A stretch of DNA of 10,421 nucleotides, from assembly GCA_013812515.1 (NCBI GenBank), contig JACCTI010000415.1, forward strand, positions 1-10,421, written 5' to 3'. Position numbers and translations under genes: made by a program. The DNA is from Chthoniobacterales bacterium. Its GTDB lineage: Bacteria > Verrucomicrobiota > Verrucomicrobiia > Chthoniobacterales > UBA10450. The notes under the pieces were generated by a model that worked only from the letters and a program-made list of their open reading frames with translations, ran no database searches and had not been told where the DNA came from. Shown one piece after another: positions 1 through 6,311 of the stretch (its first letter is position 1; each line of letters starts with the position of its first letter).

Positions 1-78
1 AGTGAACTGGACATGCCAAGAGTTTCTTCGCAAGCCGGCGTCGAGCAGCGCAAGCGCGCAGGAAGCAATTGGTTTCGC

Positions 79-87
79 TGCTATATT
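79..87 (+). promoter_or_regulatory. Candidate extended -10 promoter for hflX
   Basis: The sequence TG-C-TATATT matches an extended -10 element: the TG dinucleotide is one base before a hexamer that differs from TATAAT at one position. No good -35 hexamer lies 16-18 bases upstream, which is tolerated in extended -10 promoters. Transcription would begin around 93-95, just before the ATG at 96 and about 30 bases before the ATG at 123. This is a motif match only. The rest of 1-78 contains no gene I can support; the - strand ATG at 14 and the + strand frame open from 1 to 126 are both too short to judge. Confidence 0.3.
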
Positions 88-95
88 GCGGCCGG

Positions 96-1412
96 ATGTT
101 TGAGATCAAAAGACGCGAGAAAATGACCGAACGGGCGCTGCTCGTCGGGGCGTATCTGGATGCGAGCAAGAAAATTGAAGCGCAAAGCCTGTTTGAGGAG
201 TTGGAAGAGCTGGTCGACACGCTCGGCATTCCGGTTGTCGAGCGGAAGCTGGTGCATTATCGCGAACAACATGCGCGTTATCTCATCGGTTCGGGAAAGG
301 CGCACGAGCTGATCGATTTCGCGAAAGAGCACCAGTGCGACGTCATCATCTTCGACAATGAGCTGACGCCATCCCAGCAGCGCAATTGGGAAGAGCTGGC
401 CGGCATGACGGTGGCCGATCGGCAGGAGATCATCCTGGATATTTTCGGCGCCCGTGCGCAAACCCGTGAGGCGCGCATCCAGGTGGATCTGGCGCGCATG
501 CAATATTCACTGCCGCGCCTGACGCGCGCGTGGAGTCACCTTGGTCAGCAGGGCGGCGGCATCGGTGCCAAGGGCGAAGGCGAAAGCCAGCTCGAGCAGG
601 ACAAACGCAAGATCCGTTTGCAGATCGACCGGCTGAAACGCGAGCTTGAACAGGTCCGTAGCGCGCGGGCTACGCAACGGAAAGATCGCAAGCGCGCGCC
701 GGTTCCGAACGCCGCCATCGTCGGCTACACGAACGTAGGCAAATCTTCGCTCCTGCGTCGATTGACAGGCGCGGAGGTCTTCGTCGAAAACAAGCTCTTC
801 GCGACGCTCGATACGACCACGCGCAAGATCGCGTTGCCAAACAAGCAGCCTCTCCTCCTGACTGACACGGTTGGGTTCGTGCGCAAGCTTCCGCACCAAC
901 TCGTCGAAGCTTTCAACGCGACACTCGAGGAAGCCGCGCTCTCCGATTTCCTCATCCACGTCCTCGATGCTTCGCAGGATCAGGTGATGGAATTCTACAA
1001 CACCACCATGCGCGTGCTGGCGGATCTCGGGGCCGACACGAAGCAGATGCTCATTGTGTTCAACAAGATCGATAAGGTGACCGATCCATATGCCGTCGCG
1101 GCGTTGCGCCGCCATTTCCCTGAGGCGGTTTTCGTCTCGGTGCAAACCGGGGAAGGGATGACTGATCTGATCGAGCGCATTGGGGAATTCGTCGTGCGTG
1201 GGACCATCACCGTGGACCTGCGCCTGCCCGTGGCGCGGGCCGATCTGCTCGCCCGGTTAAATCGCGACGGTGCCGTCCGCGACGTTCGCTACGAGCACGA
1301 ATTCACACAAGTGGTGGCGACGATCCCGGCGAGTTCGCTGGAGGTATTCGCGCCGTTTCTGCCGGCGTCGCCCGCTCTCCCGGCCGATGCTGCCCGCGCC
1401 GCGGTCGAGTAA
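96..1412 (+). CDS. hflX: GTPase HflX (ribosome-associated, TRAFAC class)
   Basis: HflX binds the 50S subunit and, in characterised bacteria, splits stalled or hibernating 70S ribosomes using GTP. The protein has the family's N-terminal domain (residues about 10-150, with a GSGKAHEL segment), a glycine-rich and coiled-coil linker (GGGIGAKGEGESQLEQD, then a charged helix to about 200), and a G domain. G1 is GYTNVGKSS (about 210-218), the G2 region is the threonine-rich ATLDTTTR (about 236-243), G3 is DTVG (257-260) and G4 is NKID (323-326). A C-terminal domain ends at VE and TAA. At 438 residues it is close to the E. coli protein (426). Three starts are possible: TTG at 69, ATG at 96 and ATG at 123. 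I chose 96 because MFEIK..E/K..ERALLVG resembles related proteins. No convincing Shine-Dalgarno sequence precedes any of them; GAGA at 117-120 is too close to 123. The next gene follows on the same strand after 94 bp. Confidence 0.95.
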   Translation: MFEIKRREKMTERALLVGAYLDASKKIEAQSLFEELEELVDTLGIPVVERKLVHYREQHARYLIGSGKAHELIDFAKEHQCDVIIFDNELTPSQQRNWEELAGMTVADRQEIILDIFGARAQTREARIQVDLARMQYSLPRLTRAWSHLGQQGGGIGAKGEGESQLEQDKRKIRLQIDRLKRELEQVRSARATQRKDRKRAPVPNAAIVGYTNVGKSSLLRRLTGAEVFVENKLFATLDTTTRKIALPNKQPLLLTDTVGFVRKLPHQLVEAFNATLEEAALSDFLIHVLDASQDQVMEFYNTTMRVLADLGADTKQMLIVFNKIDKVTDPYAVAALRRHFPEAVFVSVQTGEGMTDLIERIGEFVVRGTITVDLRLPVARADLLARLNRDGAVRDVRYEHEFTQVVATIPASSLEVFAPFLPASPALPADAARAAVE

Positions 1413-1434
1413 AGTTCCTCAATACTTTTGCTGG

Positions 1435-1482
1435 AGACGCGGGGCGAAACGGCGTCTACTCGGCGTTCGGAACAACTCCGAA
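1435..1482 (+). other. Two tandem hairpins in the hflX-kinase gap
   Basis: Two perfect inverted repeats lie back to back in the 94-bp space between hflX and the kinase gene. The first is AGACGC (1435-1440) with GCGTCT (1452-1457) and an 11-base loop. The second is TTCGGA (1466-1471) with TCCGAA (1477-1482) and a 5-base loop. Neither is followed by a T-run, so neither is a standard intrinsic terminator. They could be a leader structure for the kinase mRNA or a processing site after hflX. The arms are only 6 bp, so chance cannot be excluded. Confidence 0.35.
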
Positions 1483-1506
1483 ATTCCGCGAGCAACCGTC
1501 GAAACG

Positions 1507-4341
1507 ATGCAATATCTGCCCTACAGCTTCGACGCGGTGATTTGCTTTGGCGATCAGGAGCAGGTGATCGCCTGGAATCCGGAAGCGGAGCGTCTCTTCG
1601 AATTGCGCGCACAAGAAGCGATCGGCCGCGCGTGGAGCGACCCCGAAATCGAGCGACGCCTCGCCGGCATTTTGCCTCTCCTGCAAGCGGCATTTGCAGG
1701 CGAGCCATTGCAGCGCGCGGAACAAACAGTCACCCGATCAGACACATCGAAGGCTGTTCTCGACATCGTGGTCACCGCGGCGCGCAAGGAGAGCTCCTCC
1801 GAGCCGCGTGTCATCGCGGTGATCGCGCATGACGTCAGTCTGATGCGGCAAGCGCAGGCCGCGATCCGGCAAAGTGAGGAGCGCTTCCGATTTCTAAACG
1901 AGATCGGCGACCGCACGCGCGCCTTGGCAAACCCGGAGGAGATTATGGCGACTGTCGCGCGTTTGCTCGGACAGCATCTGCGCGCCTCGCGCTGTGCCTA
2001 CGCAGATGTCGAAGCGGACGGCGATCAGTTCACGATCCGACAGGATTACACGGACGGCTGCGCCAGCACGGTGGGCGAGTATCACCTCGCGCTCTTCGGA
2101 CCACGCGCCGTTTCCGATCTGATGGCTGGGCGGACACTTGTGATTCGCGACGTGGACGCCGAACTGGCCGCGGGCGCCGGCGCCGAGATGTTCAACGCGA
2201 TCAACATTAAGGCGGTGGTCTGCTGTCCGCTGGCAAAGGACGGTCGTCTCCGCGCCATGATGGCGGTGCATCAAACCAGCCCGCGCGACTGGGCGGAGGA
2301 GGAAATCGCGCTGATCGAAGAGGTGGTCGAGCGCTGTTGGGCAATCATCGAGCGGGCGAAAGCCGATGCGGTCCTCCTCGCCGCACAGACGCTGAAGGGA
2401 GCCATCCTCGAGACCTCGCTCGATGGATTCATTCTCATGAATCACGAGGGCCGGATCCTCGATTGGAACAGTGCCGCCGAACAAATTTTTGGACTCGCGC
2501 GTGAGCAGGTCATCGGGCAACTGTTGGGCGAAACGATTTTCCCGCTGCGTTTGCGTGAGAAACATCGAAATGAGTTGGCGGAATACGTGGCGACGCGGGA
2601 TGCGAGTGTGCTTGGTGCGCGCTACGAAGTTCCAGCGTTGCGGAGCGACGGCTCCGAGTTCCCATCGGAAATTTCCATCATGCACATCCCGGGCACGGAA
2701 CCGCCGCTCTTCGCGCGGTTCGTGCGCGACATCACGGATCGCAAACGCGCGGAGGTTGCGTTGCGCAGGGCCAGCGAGGAGGCGGAAACCGCCGCGCGCC
2801 TCGTGGCGGAATCAGCCGAGCGGTTCCGGGTGCTGGGTGAAGTGGTGCAGCTCCAGGTTTGGACCGCGACACTGAGCGGCGAACTCGATTACGCCAATCA
2901 GCAGTGCGCCGAGTATTTCGGGACGGACTCCGCCGACGCTGTCCTCGGGAACGCTTGGACGGGATTCGTTCACCCCGACGACCTTGCGGGGACCGCGCGC
3001 TTGTGGCAGAAATCACTTCAGACCGGCGAGCCGTATGAAGCGGAGTTTCGCCTGCGGCGAGGTGACGGAGCGTATCGCTATTTCCTCGTGCGCGCCCAGG
3101 CCATGCGTGATGGCGAAGGGCGCATTGTGAAGTGGTTTGGGACCAATACAGACATCCACGAATTGAAGAGTGCGCAAGACGAGGCCGAACGAGCCAGCCG
3201 CGCGAAGGACGCTTTCCTGGCCGCGCTTTCGCACGAGCTGCGCACGCCTCTCATGCCGGTGTTGATGTCAGCTGCGGCTTTGCGCGAAGACGAGCGTCTG
3301 CCGGCGGATGCACGCGACCAGCTTGGCATGATCGAGCGCAACGTCGCGCTCGAAGCGCGCTTGATCGACGACTTGCTCGACCTGACCCGGATCGCCCGCG
3401 GCGAGCTGCACCTCCGGGCCGAGCTTTGCGATGCACACTCGCTCATTGGTCTCGCGCTCGAGATCGTGCGTGACGACGCAACGGCCAAAGGCATTTCGCT
3501 GCAGCGCGAATTTGGGGCGGTCCGCAGCGGGTTGCGAGCAGATCCAGCGCGCTTCCAGCAGCTCGTCTGGAATCTTCTGCGCAACTCGGTGAAGTTTACG
3601 CCGCGCGGCGGCCGCATTTTGATTCGGACGAGCGATGACGATGGCCAGTTGCGCATCGAGGTGGAGGATTCCGGGATTGGAATTGAGCACGATGCGCTGG
3701 AGAAAATCTTTCTCCCTTTCGAGCAGGCTGAGAATAGCGGCGAACATCGCTTTGGCGGAATGGGACTCGGACTCGCAATCGCGCGCGCGATTGCCGATCT
3801 CCATGGAGGCAGCATCAGCGCGGGGAGCGCCGGACGAAATTGCGGCGCGACATTCACAGTAGAGCTGCCTGGTGCAACTCAGGCGCCGACTGGCCTAACG
3901 AGTGCATCAACACTTTCCCGCGCGGGACACCCACCGGGCATGGAGCCCTCAAGTGCGTCTTCTCGCACGAGGCCTGGTCTCCGGCTGCTGGTGGTGGAGG
4001 ACCACGAGTCAACCCTTCAGGTTTTGTCCCGGTTGCTGACGCGGGCCGGCCACAGCGTCGTTACCGCGAGCAATCTCTCAGAGGCACTGGTGGCAGCGGG
4101 CAAGGGTGAATTCGATCTCGTGATCTCGGATCTCGGCCTGCCGGATGGCACCGGCAATGAGCTGATGGAAATCCTGCGCGCGCGGCATACCTTGCGCGGC
4201 ATTGCTTTGAGCGGTTACGGGATGGAAGAAGACATCGCGCGTTCGCGGCAGGCAGGATTCAGCACACATCTCACCAAGCCAATTGATTTCCCGCAGCTCC
4301 AGCGTGCGCTGCGCGAGGTCACAGACGGCGATTTGGTTTAA
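1507..4341 (+). CDS. Hybrid sensor histidine kinase, PAS-GAF-PAS-PAS-HisKA-HATPase-receiver
   Basis: This is a soluble multi-sensor hybrid histidine kinase of 944 residues with no membrane segment. In order: PAS 1 (about 5-115), GAF (about 125-287), PAS 2 (about 296-416, ending DITDRKRAE), PAS 3 of the PAS_3 type (about 434-560, with FVHPDDL and a DIHELK exit), HisKA with SHELRTPL and phospho-acceptor His576, and HATPase with N-box NLLRNSVKF (689-697), G1 box DSGIGI (721-726) and G2 box GGMGLGLA (750-757). A flexible Ser/Pro/Thr linker (about 791-822) leads to a C-terminal receiver with acidic pair E831-D832, phospho-acceptor Asp875 and Lys924. All catalytic residues are present. No DNA-binding output domain exists, so the signal presumably passes on by phosphotransfer to an unseen partner. 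The signal sensed is unknown. The ATG at 1507 is the only usable start after the hflX stop; the frame is open further upstream into hflX, but that part reads as arginine-rich non-protein sequence. No clear ribosome site precedes 1507. Confidence 0.92.
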   Translation: MQYLPYSFDAVICFGDQEQVIAWNPEAERLFELRAQEAIGRAWSDPEIERRLAGILPLLQAAFAGEPLQRAEQTVTRSDTSKAVLDIVVTAARKESSSEPRVIAVIAHDVSLMRQAQAAIRQSEERFRFLNEIGDRTRALANPEEIMATVARLLGQHLRASRCAYADVEADGDQFTIRQDYTDGCASTVGEYHLALFGPRAVSDLMAGRTLVIRDVDAELAAGAGAEMFNAINIKAVVCCPLAKDGRLRAMMAVHQTSPRDWAEEEIALIEEVVERCWAIIERAKADAVLLAAQTLKGAILETSLDGFILMNHEGRILDWNSAAEQIFGLAREQVIGQLLGETIFPLRLREKHRNELAEYVATRDASVLGARYEVPALRSDGSEFPSEISIMHIPGTEPPLFARFVRDITDRKRAEVALRRASEEAETAARLVAESAERFRVLGEVVQLQVWTATLSGELDYANQQCAEYFGTDSADAVLGNAWTGFVHPDDLAGTARLWQKSLQTGEPYEAEFRLRRGDGAYRYFLVRAQAMRDGEGRIVKWFGTNTDIHELKSAQDEAERASRAKDAFLAALSHELRTPLMPVLMSAAALREDERLPADARDQLGMIERNVALEARLIDDLLDLTRIARGELHLRAELCDAHSLIGLALEIVRDDATAKGISLQREFGAVRSGLRADPARFQQLVWNLLRNSVKFTPRGGRILIRTSDDDGQLRIEVEDSGIGIEHDALEKIFLPFEQAENSGEHRFGGMGLGLAIARAIADLHGGSISAGSAGRNCGATFTVELPGATQAPTGLTSASTLSRAGHPPGMEPSSASSRTRPGLRLLVVEDHESTLQVLSRLLTRAGHSVVTASNLSEALVAAGKGEFDLVISDLGLPDGTGNELMEILRARHTLRGIALSGYGMEEDIARSRQAGFSTHLTKPIDFPQLQRALREVTDGDLV

Positions 4342-4856
4342 TCGGGGTTGAAGCTGAGCTGAGACTCAACGTTGGGCGGAATGGGTTCTCGCGTAGGTAG
4401 GGACTGCACGCTGCGCTGTCCGAAAGCGCGTGTCAGGACTGAATACCTCACTTGCGTCGCACGCCGCAGCGCCTCCCCTGCCACGCTCGTTCCTCCGATA
4501 TGCTGAATTTGTTTGCATATGCCGGACAACCGATCCTTTAAACTTGCAAGCACAGCAGGCAGCGACATCTCGTTAGGCTTCGTCGATGCCGCGATTGCAC
4601 CAGCCCAATCGCGCCCCTTGGCGTCAGCCGCTTGAATCGTCGTGGCGCAGGCTCTGGGTGAGGCATGCGAAGAGAGGGCGGGCAGCTCCGGGGAGGGCGG
4701 CTCGCGAGCAGGAGGCATGCACAGCAATGGGGGCAGCGAACGGAGTACGACTCTCAGACGTAGCGGAATCCCACATGCACAGCGCGCGGTTCCACTTACC
4801 TCCGCTTCAACACCTTCCTCGACGTTTTTAGCGCCGCGGCCGCTGTTCGACCCGAA
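4342..4856. other. Gap between converging kinase gene and atpG; no confident gene
   Basis: These 515 bases separate the kinase stop from the atpG stop, where atpD and atpC would normally lie. No beta or epsilon subunit sequence is visible. On the - strand, the atpG frame stays open after its TAA for about 172 codons, down to a TAA at 4338-4340 that overlaps the kinase stop. Within it, TTG at 4727, ATG at 4718 or ATG near 4580 could start a protein of at most 129 residues. It has proline- and alanine-rich, unfamiliar sequence and no clear ribosome site. Short + strand frames look like chance. Other structure: an inverted repeat GTTGA/TCAAC (4347-4351, 4366-4370), an inverted repeat ATATGC/GCATAT (4498-4503, 4515-4520), and a direct repeat CATGCACAGC (4716-4725, 4774-4783). 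No T-tailed hairpin terminator was found for either gene. Confidence 0.5.
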
Positions 4857-5732
4857 TTAGCCGCCGACCGCCATCTGCGCGGTCGAAATTTCGAGAAGTT
4901 CGGTGGTGATGCTGGCCTGGCGCATCTTGTTATACTCGAGCGTCAGATCCTTGATAAATTGCTTGGCGTTATCGGTCGCGTTCTTCATCGCGACCATGCG
5001 CGCGCTGTGCTCGGAAGCGCGGGCATCGAGGATCATCTGAAAGACTTCGTATTGCAGATAATAAGGCAAAATCACATCGAGGACGGCCTCAGCAGTCGGC
5101 TCGAAAATGTACCCGCCCATCGGGTCGCTGCTCACATGGTTGCTGTTTTGGCCTTCCGCTCCCATGACGTCGAAGTCTGAAATGGGCAGAAGTCTCTGCA
5201 CGAGTGGCTTCTGGTTGATCGTGTTAACGAAGTGCGTGTAGAGCACGGAAACACGATCAACTTCGCCGCTGAGAAAGCGCTCGGTCGCGAATTGCGCCAC
5301 GACTTTGGTTTCAGGAAAGGACGGCGCGTCTTTCAATTCGAAGTCGGCCAGAATCTCGCGACGCGTGCGGGAGAGAAATTGCCGCGCCTTCCGACCGACC
5401 ACAATGTAGACAGATTTGGCGGCGTCAAAGTTCGTCGTCTCACGAAAAAGATTCGTGTTCAACGCGCCCGCCAGGCCTTTGTCCGTGCTGAGGACAATGA
5501 CCAACTCCTTCTTCACTTCGCGGACCTGAAGCAGCGGATGAAGCTTCGGGTCCGTGCGTTGTTGCAGCGACACGAGGACGCGATTCATCAGGCTGGCATA
5601 GGACCGACCCGCCAGCGCATGCTGCTGTGCCTTGCGCATCTTCGACGCCGCGACCATTTGCATCGCCTTGGTGATTTGCGCCGTGTTGCGGATCGATTTG
5701 ATCCGGCGCCGTATGTCTTGCGTATTGGCCAT
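4857..5732 (-). CDS. atpG: F1Fo ATP synthase gamma subunit
   Basis: Gamma is the central rotor shaft of F1. It couples c-ring rotation to conformational change in the alpha3beta3 catalytic head. The 291-residue protein has the expected long N-terminal helix (MANTQDIRRRIKSIRNTAQITKAMQMVAASKM), the central Rossmann-like domain (LVIVLSTDKGLAGALN at about 77-92), a YIFEP segment, and the conserved C-terminal helix (ASEHSARMVAMKNATDNA, then YNKMRQASITTELLEI). Length and both ends are normal. The start is supported by GGAGA (5745-5749) 12 bases upstream, inside the last codons of the ORF6N gene. The ORF6N stop is only 3 bp before the ATG, so translation is probably coupled. Downstream, where atpD usually follows, there is only a non-genic gap, so gamma is the last subunit gene of this operon. 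Confidence 0.97.
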   Translation of the reverse strand: MANTQDIRRRIKSIRNTAQITKAMQMVAASKMRKAQQHALAGRSYASLMNRVLVSLQQRTDPKLHPLLQVREVKKELVIVLSTDKGLAGALNTNLFRETTNFDAAKSVYIVVGRKARQFLSRTRREILADFELKDAPSFPETKVVAQFATERFLSGEVDRVSVLYTHFVNTINQKPLVQRLLPISDFDVMGAEGQNSNHVSSDPMGGYIFEPTAEAVLDVILPYYLQYEVFQMILDARASEHSARMVAMKNATDNAKQFIKDLTLEYNKMRQASITTELLEISTAQMAVGG

Positions 5733-5735
5733 TCG

Positions 5736-6311
5736 TTAGACTTTTCTCCGCACGCGATATCCCGAGGCGTTTTCTTTCACGTGAAAGCCAATCTCCGGTT
5801 TCTCCACTGCGGCCGGTTCGATCAGACTCCGGATTGCCTGAAAGAGATGCGCAATCGCCTTGTCGTGGCGGTCTGATTTGGCTTCCAGTTCCGCCAGTTT
5901 CCGCGCCAGCGTCGAATTCGCGGAGACCAGCTCGCGCATCTGAACAAACGCGCGCACCACCCGAACACTGGCCTCGACAGCAATATCGCTGTTGAGGACG
6001 GCCGCGAGCATGATTGCGCCATGTTCCGTGAAAACCCAAGGCGAGTATCGTCGGCCGCCGTAACTTGAGGTCGCAATTTGCGACCTCAAGTTTTCGAACT
6101 CGCCGCTCGTCAGTTGGAAGGCAAAATCCCGAGGGAACCGCGCCTTGTTGCGCCGCAATTGCTCGTTCAGCCGTTTCGTTGAAACGCCATAGATCTCAGC
6201 CAAGGCCGAGTCCAACATGACGCGCTCAGCACGGACCAGGTGAATGTCGTTCTTCAGCTCAGGAAGAGCGGGCGATCGCATGGCTACTTCAACGTCGAGC
6301 AACGAAATCAT
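5736..6311 (-). CDS. ORF6N-domain protein embedded in the ATP synthase operon
   Basis: This 191-residue protein belongs to the ORF6N domain family, small proteins of phage and bacterial chromosomes thought to bind DNA. Their cellular role is mostly unknown. The domain runs from about 23 to 125: IHLVRAERVMLDSALAEIYGVSTKRLNEQLRRN, then RFPRDFAFQLT, LRSQIATSSYGGRRYSPWVFTEHGAIMLAAVL and RAFVQMREL. A helical, probably coiled-coil stretch follows (about 133-165) and then a short basic tail (GYRVRRKV). The domain looks intact, with no frameshift. The gene sits between atpA and atpG. Its ATG overlaps the atpA TGA in an ATGA junction and it ends 3 bp before atpG, so it is co-transcribed and probably translationally coupled. 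A second in-frame ATG at 6281 is possible. The codons for N74-S83 form a 31-bp perfect inverted repeat. Operon position suggests a tie to ATP synthase expression, but a neutral insertion is equally possible. Confidence 0.88.
   Translation of the reverse strand: MISLLDVEVAMRSPALPELKNDIHLVRAERVMLDSALAEIYGVSTKRLNEQLRRNKARFPRDFAFQLTSGEFENLRSQIATSSYGGRRYSPWVFTEHGAIMLAAVLNSDIAVEASVRVVRAFVQMRELVSANSTLARKLAELEAKSDRHDKAIAHLFQAIRSLIEPAAVEKPEIGFHVKENASGYRVRRKV
6062..6092. repeat. 31-bp perfect inverted repeat inside the ORF6N gene
   Basis: The arm AACTTGAGGTCGCAA (6062-6076) is followed by one T (6077) and then its exact reverse complement (6078-6092). All 15 base pairs match; the symmetry breaks at 6061/6093. 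As DNA it has the form of a dimer-binding operator. As mRNA the uninterrupted stem could only close by opening the innermost pairs to form a loop. It lies on the codons for NLRSQIATSS of the ORF6N protein, a motif I recall as characteristic of the family. Codons there include TTG, AGG and TCA, which are uncommon choices in a GC-rich gene. That hints at selection on the nucleotide sequence as well as on the protein. Confidence 0.9.

Noticed and set aside
1270..1506. N-terminal extension of the kinase overlapping the end of hflX
   Set aside because: The 79 extra residues are Arg/Trp-rich out-of-frame hflX sequence plus spacer; the PAS domain begins just after ATG 1507.
1894..2685. 263-codon open frame on the - strand inside the kinase gene
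   Set aside because: Antisense to the GAF and PAS 2 coding region, whose domain sequence is intact; no recognisable protein feature.
3078..3857. 259-codon open frame on the - strand inside the kinase gene
   Set aside because: Antisense to HisKA and HATPase codons; serine/arginine-rich shadow sequence.
4829..4844. GC-rich near-palindrome next to a T5 run, considered as a terminator
   Set aside because: On the strand of atpG the hairpin is followed by As, not Ts, and on the other strand the T-run precedes it, so it cannot be an intrinsic terminator for either gene.
4642..4860. 72- and 81-codon + strand frames in the convergent gap
   Set aside because: Short, low-complexity peptides in two overlapping frames, no ribosome site, no family resemblance.
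5232..5876. 214-codon open frame on the + strand across atpG and the ORF6N gene
   Set aside because: Antisense to two genes with clear family sequence; peptide is Arg/His-rich with no motif.
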